DNA of 64,000 nucleotides from NCBI GenBank assembly GCA_016719635.1, contig JADJYT010000004.1, forward strand, positions 335,336-399,335, in the 5' to 3' direction. The translations under genes were made by a program, and so were the position numbers. Each line of letters opens with the position of its first letter. Position 1 is the first letter of the stretch. Origin of the DNA: Sphingobacteriales bacterium (GTDB lineage: Bacteria > Bacteroidota > Bacteroidia > Chitinophagales > JADIYW01). The notes under the pieces are model-generated. The model had not been told where the DNA came from. It was given only the letters and a program-made list of their open reading frames with translations, and searched no databases. Below are positions 51,417-59,746 of the stretch, in pieces.

Positions 51417-52436
51417 ATGAGCAAGAAATCAATAATTTTCGGCATTTTATTTTTGATGATGATAAGTGCCTGCAAAAAAGAAAATCAACAAACGCCGGTT
51501 GTTTACGTTGCAGGTCATCAGTTAAATGGAGCTGATAACTGGATAGCTAAATATTGGAAAAATGGAAAATTAATAAATCTGTCTGATGGAACCAAAAGCG
51601 AGCTGACCAACACCATTGTAGTGCAAAATGGAAATGTATATGTTTCCGGAACTGCCTATTATGACGGATTTTCTGTAGCTAAGTATTGGAAAAATGGAAC
51701 TGGTATAAATTTAACAGATGGAACAGCAAATGCCTTTACAACAGATATGAAAGTTGTTAATAATGATATATATATTTCAGGATCAGTAATAGAAGATGGA
51801 ATTTACAAAGCTGTATATTGGAAAAATGGAATAATTAACTATCTCACAAATGGTCCTAACTATGCTGGAGCAAGTTCTATTTTTATTCTAAACAACAATG
51901 TATTTGTTGGCGGCTATAAAAGAGCTGCAAACGGAAATTTAGTAGCAATGTATTGGAAAAACAGTGCCCCATTTGTAATTTCAACATCTGCAAATTATTC
52001 AAGGGTAGATGACATAGCTGCAAAAGGCGACTCGGTTATTTCATTTGGTTCAATAGATGACAAACCAACCTTTTGGTTAGCTAATACTGCATTTGAAATT
52101 GTTACAGACCTGCTCACCCCTAAAAAAGTAGTCTTTAACGGCGATGATATGTATATACTATTCTCAGGATTTGATACAGAAATTGATAATAGGGCAAACG
52201 CATACTTAAAAAACGGTGTAATAAATATAATCGATGAACCATCCAGGCAGGGAATAACACTAAATGATATTTTTATATCTGGAAGTGATGTCTATTTAGC
52301 TGGAAATGATACAAATAACGACGGCGCAAGTCCTATGATTGCACATTACTGGAAAAATGGCAAAAGCTATAACCTTACTTCTGAAAATACGGCTGAAAGA
52401 AGAGCAGAAGCAACATCTGTTTTTGTTGTTGAATAA
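51417..52436 (+). CDS. YWKNG-repeat lipoprotein, copy 1
   Basis: 339 residues. Lipoprotein signal ending LMMISACKKE. Then about seven repeats of 40-45 residues built around an (A/V)xYWKNG strand and a later (N/D)(D/N)xYxxG strand (AKYWKNGKLINLS, AKYWKNGTGINLT, AVYWKNGIINYLT, AMYWKNSAPFVIS, AHYWKNGKSYNLT), suggesting a beta-propeller. The family is known only as Bacteroidota hypothetical proteins. Two further copies follow in tandem. Confidence 0.8.
   Translation: MSKKSIIFGILFLMMISACKKENQQTPVVYVAGHQLNGADNWIAKYWKNGKLINLSDGTKSELTNTIVVQNGNVYVSGTAYYDGFSVAKYWKNGTGINLTDGTANAFTTDMKVVNNDIYISGSVIEDGIYKAVYWKNGIINYLTNGPNYAGASSIFILNNNVFVGGYKRAANGNLVAMYWKNSAPFVISTSANYSRVDDIAAKGDSVISFGSIDDKPTFWLANTAFEIVTDLLTPKKVVFNGDDMYILFSGFDTEIDNRANAYLKNGVINIIDEPSRQGITLNDIFISGSDVYLAGNDTNNDGASPMIAHYWKNGKSYNLTSENTAERRAEATSVFVVE
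51441..51481 (+). repeat. 41-bp direct repeat in signal-peptide coding region, copy 1
   Basis: Identical to 52525-52565; it codes for GILFLMMISACKK, the end of the lipoprotein signal, in the first two YWKNG paralogues. The bases before and after it differ. Confidence 0.95.
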
Positions 52437-52500
52437 TTTATCTGAAAAATTAAAATCCAAGTTAAATTTATACAATCAGCTGCAAAATAAAACATACAAT

Positions 52501-53517
52501 ATGAAAAAGAAAGTAATTATAATTGGCATTTTATTTTTGATGATGATAAGTGCCTGCAAAAAAGATAAACAGCCAACTACAGATGTATATCTGGTTGGTC
52601 AGCAAAGTATATCTGGTGATGAAAATATAGCCATTTTGGTGAAAAATGGGAAAATAACTGCGTTGGGAACACCCGCTTATATTTCTGCTGCAACCAGCAT
52701 AGTTGTGAAAAATAACGATGTATTTATTGGCGGAAGTACACGTAGGGTACTAGGTGAAAAGAGTATTGCAAAATATTGGAAAAATGGAACGGAAACTACA
52801 TTAACAAGCGGAACATACAATGCATCTGTTCGTTCTATTGATGTGGATGAGAATAATAATATTTACTGTGCAGGTTACGAATTTAACAGCAATAATAAAT
52901 CGGTTGCAAAATACTGGAAAAATGGAATAGCAGTTAATCTCACCAATGGCACTTATGATGCACAAATAAATAGCATTAAAATTTATAATAATGATATCTA
53001 CTGCGCAGGGTATGAAAAAAATCCGGATAGTGAAATTGTAGTAAAGTATTGGAAAAATGGAATTCCTGTTGATTTAACAACAGGACAAATTAATGCTAAT
53101 GCGATGTCAATATTTTTATATGCTAATGATGTGTATGTAGCCGGATACGCACTATACGGCGGAAAAACCGCTGCCGCACTCTGGAAAAATGGAATCGTTA
53201 CATTTTTATCAAGCGGAGTTAATACTGAATTAGCAGCAGATGTGTTTGCAAAAGATAATGATGTTTATGTAAGCGGAACTGCAATAACAGGAGGAGGAGA
53301 CACTGAAAATAAAATTTGGAAAAATAATACAGCAACAGTATTATCTAATGACCTAAACAATAGCGATCCTTCTGTTTTCGTTTCAAAAAATAACGATGTA
53401 TATGTAACCGGCTATTCCGGAACACCGGCAAAGTACTGGAAAAATAATGTTATTTCAGATGCAACAGAAGTAACAGCAAATCGGACAACAATCAGAGATA
53501 TTTTTGTTGTAGAATAA
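52501..53517 (+). CDS. YWKNG-repeat lipoprotein, copy 2
   Basis: 338 residues from ATG 52501; the frame extends upstream over the end of copy 1, so the later start, which gives a proper signal (MKKKVIIIGILFLMMISACK), is chosen. Repeats AKYWKNGTETTLT, AKYWKNGIAVNLT, VKYWKNGIPVDLT, AALWKNGIVTFLS, KIWKNNTATVLS and AKYWKNNVISDAT. Same architecture as copy 1; the mature parts have diverged while the leader DNA is identical over 41 bp. Confidence 0.8.
   Translation: MKKKVIIIGILFLMMISACKKDKQPTTDVYLVGQQSISGDENIAILVKNGKITALGTPAYISAATSIVVKNNDVFIGGSTRRVLGEKSIAKYWKNGTETTLTSGTYNASVRSIDVDENNNIYCAGYEFNSNNKSVAKYWKNGIAVNLTNGTYDAQINSIKIYNNDIYCAGYEKNPDSEIVVKYWKNGIPVDLTTGQINANAMSIFLYANDVYVAGYALYGGKTAAALWKNGIVTFLSSGVNTELAADVFAKDNDVYVSGTAITGGGDTENKIWKNNTATVLSNDLNNSDPSVFVSKNNDVYVTGYSGTPAKYWKNNVISDATEVTANRTTIRDIFVVE
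52525..52565 (+). repeat. 41-bp direct repeat in signal-peptide coding region, copy 2
   Basis: Identical to 51441-51481; the third paralogue keeps only the end of it (AGTGCCTGCAAAAAAGA). Confidence 0.95.
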
Positions 53518-53544
53518 TATAATTTCACAAAAAAAACAAAATTT

Positions 53545-54564
53545 ATGAAAAAATACACACTCATCGCCTTTTTAATTTTTATTCTTTCAGTAAGTGCCTG
53601 CAAAAAAGATAGAATCAATGAATTTATTGATATTTATACTACAGGTTATATTTCTCTTCCTGATACGATTATTGATGGAATTGCCGTACCAGAACGGCAA
53701 GTGGCTACCGTATGGAAAAATGACTCTCTAATAATACTTTCTGATACATCTTCAGAAGCCAACGCCATTTTCCTTCAGGATGATAATATGTACGTAGCAG
53801 GACACTTTTTTCCTGAAGGTGCAACGTATTGGATAAATGGTATACGCCAAAACTTACCAACTTACAGAGGATATGCTGCCATCACAACTGATATTGCAGC
53901 AATGTCAAATCTTGTATATGTAAGCGGTTATGTTGCACGGGTATCAGATTCGATCTACACTGCCAAACTTTGGCGCAATGGTACGGAAGAAGTATTGGCA
54001 AACAGCACAGATGCTGTTGCAAATGCTGTTGCAATCAATGCACTGGGTGATATATATGTTGTTGGATGGAAAAAAATCGGAAACACTATTAATGCTGTTT
54101 ATTGGAAAAACGGACAACAATTTATTTTAGGTCCTGGCGTAGCGAATGATATTTTTATTGTCAATAACACAGTATATATTGGCGGACATACTTACAACAA
54201 TTTTGGCGGACAAAGAGCGGCATACTGGAAAAATAATTTAATATCAATCTTAGAAAATGATTTAAATTCAGATGTAGTTGCAATCTCATTTTCTGATAAT
54301 GTTGTTTTTGCTGCTGGCAGAACAAATAACGATGCTTGTTATTGGCGTGATGGCTCAAGGTTTCAGGTACAAACGAGCGATACATATAATAATTCTATCA
54401 ACGGAATGGCCACATACGGCAATAGTGCATTCTCTGCAGGTAGTATACTTATCAATGCTGAACAAAAGGCATACTACTGGGAAAACAGATCAAAATACAT
54501 CCTGCCTGCCGGTACTTATGATTTTTGGTCTGAAGCGAATGATATAGCCATAAAAGAAAAATAA
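53545..54564 (+). CDS. YWKNG-repeat lipoprotein, copy 3
   Basis: 339 residues; signal MKKYTLIAFLIFILSVSACK. Repeats TVWKNDSLIILS, TYWINGIRQNLP, KLWRNGTEEVLA, VYWKNGQQFILG, AYWKNNLISILE, CYWRDGSRFQVQ and YYWENRSKYILP are more divergent than in copies 1 and 2. The tandem order with 27 bp between copies 2 and 3 points to one transcript. Confidence 0.78.
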   Translation: MKKYTLIAFLIFILSVSACKKDRINEFIDIYTTGYISLPDTIIDGIAVPERQVATVWKNDSLIILSDTSSEANAIFLQDDNMYVAGHFFPEGATYWINGIRQNLPTYRGYAAITTDIAAMSNLVYVSGYVARVSDSIYTAKLWRNGTEEVLANSTDAVANAVAINALGDIYVVGWKKIGNTINAVYWKNGQQFILGPGVANDIFIVNNTVYIGGHTYNNFGGQRAAYWKNNLISILENDLNSDVVAISFSDNVVFAAGRTNNDACYWRDGSRFQVQTSDTYNNSINGMATYGNSAFSAGSILINAEQKAYYWENRSKYILPAGTYDFWSEANDIAIKEK

Positions 54565-54606
54565 TTATCTATCCAAAATAAATTATTAACTTATAATATC
54601 ACTATC

Positions 54607-55182
54607 ATGAACTTTAAAAATCAAATTAATTTATTATATAGTATTGCAATTGCAGCAATCGTTTTATTAAGTTTTTCCTGTAAAAATAAAGATACAGACA
54701 GCACTTTCTACGAGCTTTCTATTACAGATCCTAACGGAACTACTTTACCATTTACGGTCAACGATGAAGGATTGTTGGCTGGCTATATTGACAACATTCA
54801 ATATGGTTTAACTTTTTCGGATGGACCAAATTCAAGTGTCATCGCTAAACTCTATCGTTTAGATTATGCAGTAAATGAATCAGCTAAAGTTATGCAATTA
54901 ACAAAAGTTACAGCAGCCGTTGATACGATTCCTGAAAGTGCCTCTAAGAAAATGAATGGCGGAAATAACCGTATCTTTGATATTAATGTAACCAATATTG
55001 CAGCCAAGAAAAATGACAATGGTTGGAATGAATGTGCTCAAACTGGTGTTTGTTGCAGTATAGACCAAGAGAATAAGATAGTTTGCTGCGGTTCTTGTGA
55101 TCCAATACCTGATAACTGTAAAGGTTGTGGATTAAAAAAATCCATTCGGAACGGATCTTATTATGGCTACACCGGAAGATGA
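54607..55182 (+). CDS. Cys-rich lipoprotein of unknown function
   Basis: 191 residues; lipoprotein signal ending VLLSFSCKNKD. The last 45 residues carry nine Cys (ECAQTGVCCSI, IVCCGSCDPI, DNCKGCGLKK), enough for several disulfides or a metal cluster outside the cytosol. The end may be affected by a frameshift: a good continuation (MATPEDEPTLKDLF...) lies in another frame at 55163-55240. Confidence 0.6.
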   Translation: MNFKNQINLLYSIAIAAIVLLSFSCKNKDTDSTFYELSITDPNGTTLPFTVNDEGLLAGYIDNIQYGLTFSDGPNSSVIAKLYRLDYAVNESAKVMQLTKVTAAVDTIPESASKKMNGGNNRIFDINVTNIAAKKNDNGWNECAQTGVCCSIDQENKIVCCGSCDPIPDNCKGCGLKKSIRNGSYYGYTGR

Positions 55183-55240
55183 ACCAACTTTAAAAGATCT
55201 TTTCAGAAATTACAATACCCTTACGGTGAAATTAAAATAA
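55163..55240 (+). other. Short frame overlapping the end of the Cys-rich lipoprotein gene
   Basis: 25 codons reading MATPEDEPTLKDLFRNYN and ending TVKLK. It looks protein-like and could be the true C-terminus of the gene at 54607 after a one- or two-base indel, or a separate peptide. Low confidence. Confidence 0.3.
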
Positions 55241-55249
55241 CACGCAACA

Positions 55250-55759
55250 ATGTCCAACACCCTGCAAATAGCACAGCAACTAATTAAACAGCCAATTGCC
55301 CTTTACTACACGAATGAGATGAGTAGTGGAAGAAAGCTGGCGGGTTTGATTTTGCTTTCATTTTTTTTATTGCTCGGTATCGGCATTTTTAAGGGTGGCC
55401 TGGAAGCCGAAGAAAATGGGGTGTATTATATGGTTTTTGGTGTTGTATTAGGTGCGTTTCCGTTTTTCCTGCTCTTTTTAATGATAAATAATAAAAAAAA
55501 ATCAATAGCTTTAATAGACAAAGAAGGTGTTACACTAAAAAACAATAAAAAATATAATTGGGAAAACTTACGCAGCATCACCTATCATACTTCATTATAT
55601 GAAAAGATGGAAAGTGAAAGGTATATCTCTATTGAGTTCATTTTTGCAGATAACAGCGCTTTTGTCTTTTATGATACAGATCAGTTTTCAAACATAGTAT
55701 ATATAGCAGAGAGATTACAGGTACCCATAAAAGAGACAGCAGTTGCACGATTTAAATAA
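55250..55759 (+). CDS. Two-pass membrane protein, STM3941-like
   Basis: 169 residues. Two membrane segments (about 27-46 and 62-80), then a PH-like cytosolic part (SIALIDKEGVTLKNNKKYNW, then a FADNSAFVFYD strand). This is the layout of STM3941-family proteins, which have no assigned function. In the island, between lipoprotein genes. Confidence 0.6.
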   Translation: MSNTLQIAQQLIKQPIALYYTNEMSSGRKLAGLILLSFFLLLGIGIFKGGLEAEENGVYYMVFGVVLGAFPFFLLFLMINNKKKSIALIDKEGVTLKNNKKYNWENLRSITYHTSLYEKMESERYISIEFIFADNSAFVFYDTDQFSNIVYIAERLQVPIKETAVARFK

Positions 55760-55786
55760 TATTATTCATCACAATAAAACAAATTT

Positions 55787-56350
55787 ATGAAATCAGTTAA
55801 AATTTCAGTTATTCTTTTTTTACTGGCAGGAAGTATGGCCTGCAGTAAAGTGACCGTAACAAACAATCCGGACATAGACGACAGAACCGTCAGCATATCA
55901 TTAGACAGCAGCGGTAATGCTAATAACGAACTAATAGATTTAGACGATGACGGCACCGATGATTTTAATATTTTCAGCGTGTTACCTAGTTTAAATAAAA
56001 ACAACTCAGATGTAGGTATCAATGGATTAACTTTTTATGAATTTTCTACAGAAGCACAATCACCGGTAAGTAATAATATTAAATCATTTGCTGAAGGTGC
56101 ATCTGTCAATTCAGCTTCCGGTACATGGAGCACCTTAGCTTCATTCTATTTTAACCTTAATGGCATCGCCGGTTATCCGGTTGGCATCAACGAGCAAGGC
56201 GATAAATTTATCGGATTCAGAGTAAATGACGGGGGTGATTTCTATTACGGATGGATGAAAGTAAATGTAACAGGCGGACACAAATTAACTATAAAAGAAT
56301 ATGCTGTACAAAAAATAGCAGATACCGCTATTTTAGCGGGAGAAAAATAA
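55787..56350 (+). CDS. YGWM-family lipoprotein, copy 1
   Basis: 187 residues; signal ending LLAGSMACSK (lipobox). The mature start NPDIDDRTVSISLDSSG and an Asp-rich stretch LIDLDDDGTDDF (possible Ca-binding loop) are followed by the C-terminal block GDKFIGFRVNDGGDFYYGWM, then KVNVTGGHKLTIKEYAVQKI and a final AGEK. The same block ends the next two genes. Function unknown. Confidence 0.7.
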   Translation: MKSVKISVILFLLAGSMACSKVTVTNNPDIDDRTVSISLDSSGNANNELIDLDDDGTDDFNIFSVLPSLNKNNSDVGINGLTFYEFSTEAQSPVSNNIKSFAEGASVNSASGTWSTLASFYFNLNGIAGYPVGINEQGDKFIGFRVNDGGDFYYGWMKVNVTGGHKLTIKEYAVQKIADTAILAGEK

Positions 56351-56359
56351 ATACAAAAA

Positions 56360-56944
56360 ATGTTTATAAAAAAAATACAATTATACGCAATACTCTTGTT
56401 GTTGTTTTCCACTGCAGGCTGCAAAAATGAAGCAATAAACAATCCTGATATTGAGGATGCTGTTTTGGATGTTTTTTTGGAAAATACAGAACCTCTCTTG
56501 ACAAAATTCAAAGAGGTTAATATTATCGGTGAAGGAGATGTGGATTTTAGTATTGGTATTGATAATCAGGAAGATGCAGGATTGTATTATATAGATTTGT
56601 ATGCATATGATTCAAAATATGAATTTTTGGGTTATTATGATTCTGGTGATGAGGTTATCAAAAACATGGAAAAGGATACTGACATACAACCATCAGATAC
56701 AATCTGGGGACCTTTCTCCCCTTTGCATTACCTTATTCTCAATAGTGATGATGGTTCTGTCGTGCGGGAATTCGGATTCACAGACATCGGAGATCAGTAC
56801 ATCGCATTTCGCAAAAAAAATAGTGCAGGTGGATATTTTTATGGCTGGATGCTGGTAAATATTGAACGAAGTAAAAAAGTAACCATCAAAGAATATGCAT
56901 TGCATAAAATTGCCGATACACCCATAAAAGCCGGAGAAAAATAA
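56360..56944 (+). CDS. YGWM-family lipoprotein, copy 2
   Basis: 194 residues; signal ending LFSTAGCKNE. N-terminal NPDIEDAVLDVFLENTE parallels copy 1; C-terminal block GDQYIAFRKKNSAGGYFYGW, then MLVNIERSKKVTIKEYALHK and KAGEK. Its DNA is very close to copy 3 in this block, including 38 identical bases. Starts 10 bp after copy 1. Confidence 0.72.
   Translation: MFIKKIQLYAILLLLFSTAGCKNEAINNPDIEDAVLDVFLENTEPLLTKFKEVNIIGEGDVDFSIGIDNQEDAGLYYIDLYAYDSKYEFLGYYDSGDEVIKNMEKDTDIQPSDTIWGPFSPLHYLILNSDDGSVVREFGFTDIGDQYIAFRKKNSAGGYFYGWMLVNIERSKKVTIKEYALHKIADTPIKAGEK
56801..56838 (+). repeat. 38-bp direct repeat shared by YGWM copies 2 and 3
   Basis: Identical at 57391-57428, including an eight-A run. It codes for IAFRKKNSAGGYF. 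Flanks also match with few changes, which suggests recent duplication or gene conversion. Confidence 0.9.
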
Positions 56945-56963
56945 TACACTAAAATATACATTT

Positions 56964-57534
56964 ATGAAAAAGATAAATTTATATGTAATGCTATTATTCT
57001 TATGTTCTATACAGCATGCATGAAAGAAGAAGTAAATAATCCTGATATTGAGGATGTAACTTTAGATTTTTCAATTGAAACCACAGATCCTATAGGTATG
57101 CCAAAAAAGATTTGTTTATAGATGGTGAAGCACTACAAGATTTTACTTTTGTAATCGTGCATCCTGACGATAATCCAAATCAACATCTCATTCAGGTTGA
57201 TGTGTATGATAGTAAATATGAACTTCTGACGAACTGGGAACCAGGTATTGTATATACATCAATAAGAACAATACAAAAAGGAAGTAATATTCAACCTTCT
57301 TTATCAGAATGGAAAAGTGGTTCATTTGTTTTATATATTAGTTTAACTGTTGGTGTAACAGCAGGATTTACAGATATCGGAGATCAGTATATCGCATTTC
57401 GCAAAAAAAATAGTGCAGGTGGATATTTCTATGGATGGATGCTCGTAAACATTGAAAATGGTGAAAAAATAACTATTAAAGAATACGCATTACATAAAAT
57501 TGCAGACACACCAATAAAAGCCGGAGAAAAATAA
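56964..57534 (+). pseudogene. YGWM-family lipoprotein, copy 3, two frameshifts
   Basis: Starts at ATG 56964 with a signal-like MKKINLYVMLLFLCSI, then shifts frame near 57015 (continuing ACMKEEVNNPDIEDVTLDFS), then again at the A-run 57103-57108, after which the frame is open to 57534 with the same GDQYIAFRKKNSAGGYFYGW block as copy 2. The pieces together align along the whole of copy 2, so only about two indels separate it from an intact gene. Sequencing error is as likely as decay. Confidence 0.7.
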
Positions 57535-57557
57535 TTTCATTTAAATAAAACAAAATT

Positions 57558-58091
57558 ATGGGAATCATCATTCTAGTCGGAATTATAATACTAATTATAA
57601 TCCTGTTATTTTACATTGGCGGCAAGTTCGCGATAATATTGCTATTGATAAAGCAAATAATGAAACAATAATTAATGTCAACGATGCTGTTGCCTATTTA
57701 GGAAAAAAAAAGAATATAAGCATTTAGATGGTATTTATTTTTGACCAATCGTCGTCTGTTGTTTTATAAACAAAGGTTTGGCTGGTTAAATATTGTTCCA
57801 TTTTTAGGCGAAGCACTTTCAAGTGTTTTTATTGATAAAAATTTAGAATTAGAAATACCAGTTCATCAAATAACACATTATCTATTCAAGCCAGTTATCC
57901 ATTACTCTAACAATGGATTTGTAATGAAGGAAGAAGGATTTACTACAATTTTTACTAAACAAAATGAGGTGTTCGATTTTGATATCCAGGCATTAGGTAT
58001 GTCAGAAAATAAAATTCCGGATATTCTGTTGAAGCTGGAAGAGGTTCAAAAAACACTGGATAATCCAAATCAGTACAATCCTAACAAATAA
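57558..58091 (+). pseudogene. Membrane-anchored PH-like protein gene with three frameshifts
   Basis: Begins at ATG 57558 with a long hydrophobic stretch (MGIIILVGIIILIIILLFYI). The frame then shifts near 57625 (continuing RDNIAIDKANNETIINVND), again at the nine-A run 57703-57711 (EYKHLDGIYF) and again at the five-T run 57738-57742, then stays open (LTNRRLLFYKQRFG to the stop at 58091). The restored protein of about 175 residues has one membrane segment and a bacterial PH-like fold. Confidence 0.65.
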
Positions 58092-58112
58092 AAATAATTA
58101 ATAAAATAAGCT

Positions 58113-58623
58113 ATGGAGAATATTCCTTTTATAGCATTCCTGTACGGCATTATACTTATAATTGGCATTGTATTAGCAGTATATTACTTATATATTGAAA
58201 GAGGCATTACCGATAAGAATGAATTTCTGCATTTATTATTTTTCGCACCAAACGGTTTTGGAAACTGGAAATACAACAGCATTAGCAGAAGGAACCAAAC
58301 CACAGAACATTCAAAAAAATGGTACACTTCACAAGTACATGATACGCATCAACTGGTGCATCATTGCTGCTTTACTGATCTATGAAATTTATACCTTTTA
58401 CCACCTTTATCAGATGCTCGTTCACTACAACGAATTTAAAGATAACGCATCAGCAACTGTTGGCACCAATGCTGCTGATGTTTTATACAGCTCCTTTGGA
58501 TGGATGATAAATTTGAGCGTATATATAGTACTTGCATTTATGGCTATTGTTTTATTTTTTTCATTTTTAGTTTGCATCCTTCTGTTTATTCTCTTACCTA
58601 AACTCTTGTTTAAAAACAAATAA
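58113..58623 (+). pseudogene. Membrane protein gene with one frameshift
   Basis: The first frame from ATG 58113 starts with a membrane segment (FIAFLYGIILIIGIVLAVYY) and runs to a stop at 58385; a second frame overlaps it and ends at 58623 with two more membrane segments (INWCIIAALLIYEIYTFY, SVYIVLAFMAIVLFFSFL). The first segment belongs to one frame and the last two to the other, with the switch at about 58260-58290; together they make a three-pass protein of about 170 residues. Function unknown. Confidence 0.6.
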
Positions 58624-58657
58624 TTTATATCGATTAGAACCATTTTAATTTTCAGAT

Positions 58658-59337
58658 ATGAAACACAAAACAAACACTTTTACTGTCTCTTTACTGTTCA
58701 TGGCAGTATTCATTTGTTTTGCAGGCACTGTAAAAAAATGGAAAATGATCAAACGACCGTTACCGACATTGACGGTAATGTATATGGAGTTGTAAAAATC
58801 GGCTATCAGTACTGGATGCTGGAGAATCTGAAAACCAGCAGATACAATGACGGCACTTCCATTCCAACCGGGTTAAGCAATGCCGCCTGGGGGGCTGCAA
58901 CGAATGGCGCATATTCGATTTATGAGAACGATGCATCAAATGATACCACTGGTGGTAAGCTCTACAACTGGTATGCGGTAAATTCCGGCAAATTAGCACC
59001 AGCGGGCTGGCATATTCCATCCGATGCAGAATGGACCGTTTTAACTGACTTTTTAGGAGGTTTGGCAGTGGCTGGAGGTAATATGAAATCTGTTGCCGGA
59101 TGGAAGGTACCGAATACTGGTGCTACCAACAACAGCGGTTTTACAGGTCTTCCTGCTGGTTACCGAAACTACATTGGACAATTCAAAGATATTGGGAGCT
59201 ACGGGTTCTTTTGGTCTTCTAACGAGGACGATACAGACAATGCGTGGCACCGCGATCTGAGATACAATTATTCAGGTGCAGGTAAATTCAGCGACTATAA
59301 GGAGGGTGGCTTTAGTGTGCGATGCGTCAGGGATTAG
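58658..59337 (+). pseudogene. FISUMP-domain lipoprotein, frameshift at the lipobox
   Basis: The main frame (to 59337) contains a FISUMP (Fibrobacter succinogenes major paralogous) domain: DIDGNVYGVVKIGYQYWM, then NLKTSRYNDG, GKLYNWYAV, GWHIPSDAEW, GLPAGYRN, FFWSSNEDD and SVRCVRD. It has no start of its own, but a signal peptide begins at ATG 58658 (MKHKTNTFTVSLLFMAVFIC) in another frame. The join is near GGCACTGT/A7 (58723-58738); removing two bases would give FAGCKKMEND, a perfect lipobox. So one indel separates this from an intact lipoprotein. Confidence 0.75.
58677..58701 (+). repeat. 25-bp direct repeat in signal-peptide region, copy 1
   Basis: Identical to 59492-59516. Codes for part of the signal of the FISUMP lipoprotein. 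Confidence 0.95.
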
Positions 59338-59491
59338 TTTTTTAATTTTTCAATTAGATTTATTTATGGGGTATATTTAGCTGTTGGCGTTCATTGAAGC
59401 ATGCCTTGACGGCAATCTTGAATCATTGAATTGAAAGATAAATTCCATTTGAAACCATTAAATTTTTCAAAAATAAAACTTATGACAAACG

Positions 59492-59516
59492 CTTTTACTG
59501 TCTCTTTACTGTTCAT
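59492..59516 (+). repeat. 25-bp direct repeat, copy 2: orphan signal-peptide start
   Basis: Follows an ATG at 59482 (MTNAFTVSLLFIFH then stop). This is a second copy of the FISUMP leader with no domain after it, the remnant of a deleted or recombined paralogue in the 260-bp gap 59338-59598. Confidence 0.9.
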
Positions 59517-59738
59517 ATTCCACTAAAAACTATTCGTTTTAATTAAAGTTTAGTTTATTATACCTGCAGATTATTAAAATCACATTAAACCTAAAATCAT
59601 GTGTCAGAAAATAAATATACTTGTGCTGCTTGCAATTGTCGTATCCTTTTCTTGTAAAGACAAAAAAGAATTTAAAATTTCGTCAGCTTCTGTAAATTTT
59701 GATTCTTGTATGCTAATATACAATTCAAAAAATGACAG

Positions 59739-59746
59739 TATATATA
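59739..59746. repeat. Target-site duplication of the IS, left copy
   Basis: TATATATA, repeated at 60769-60776. The AT repeat makes its exact length uncertain by one or two bases, but 8 bp is the value that restores the split frame. Confidence 0.75.

Noticed and set aside
51500..54500. CRISPR-like regularity from the repeated TATTGGAAAAATGG units
   Set aside because: The units are in-frame YWKNG codons with variable spacing and divergence, that is, protein repeats, not a CRISPR array.
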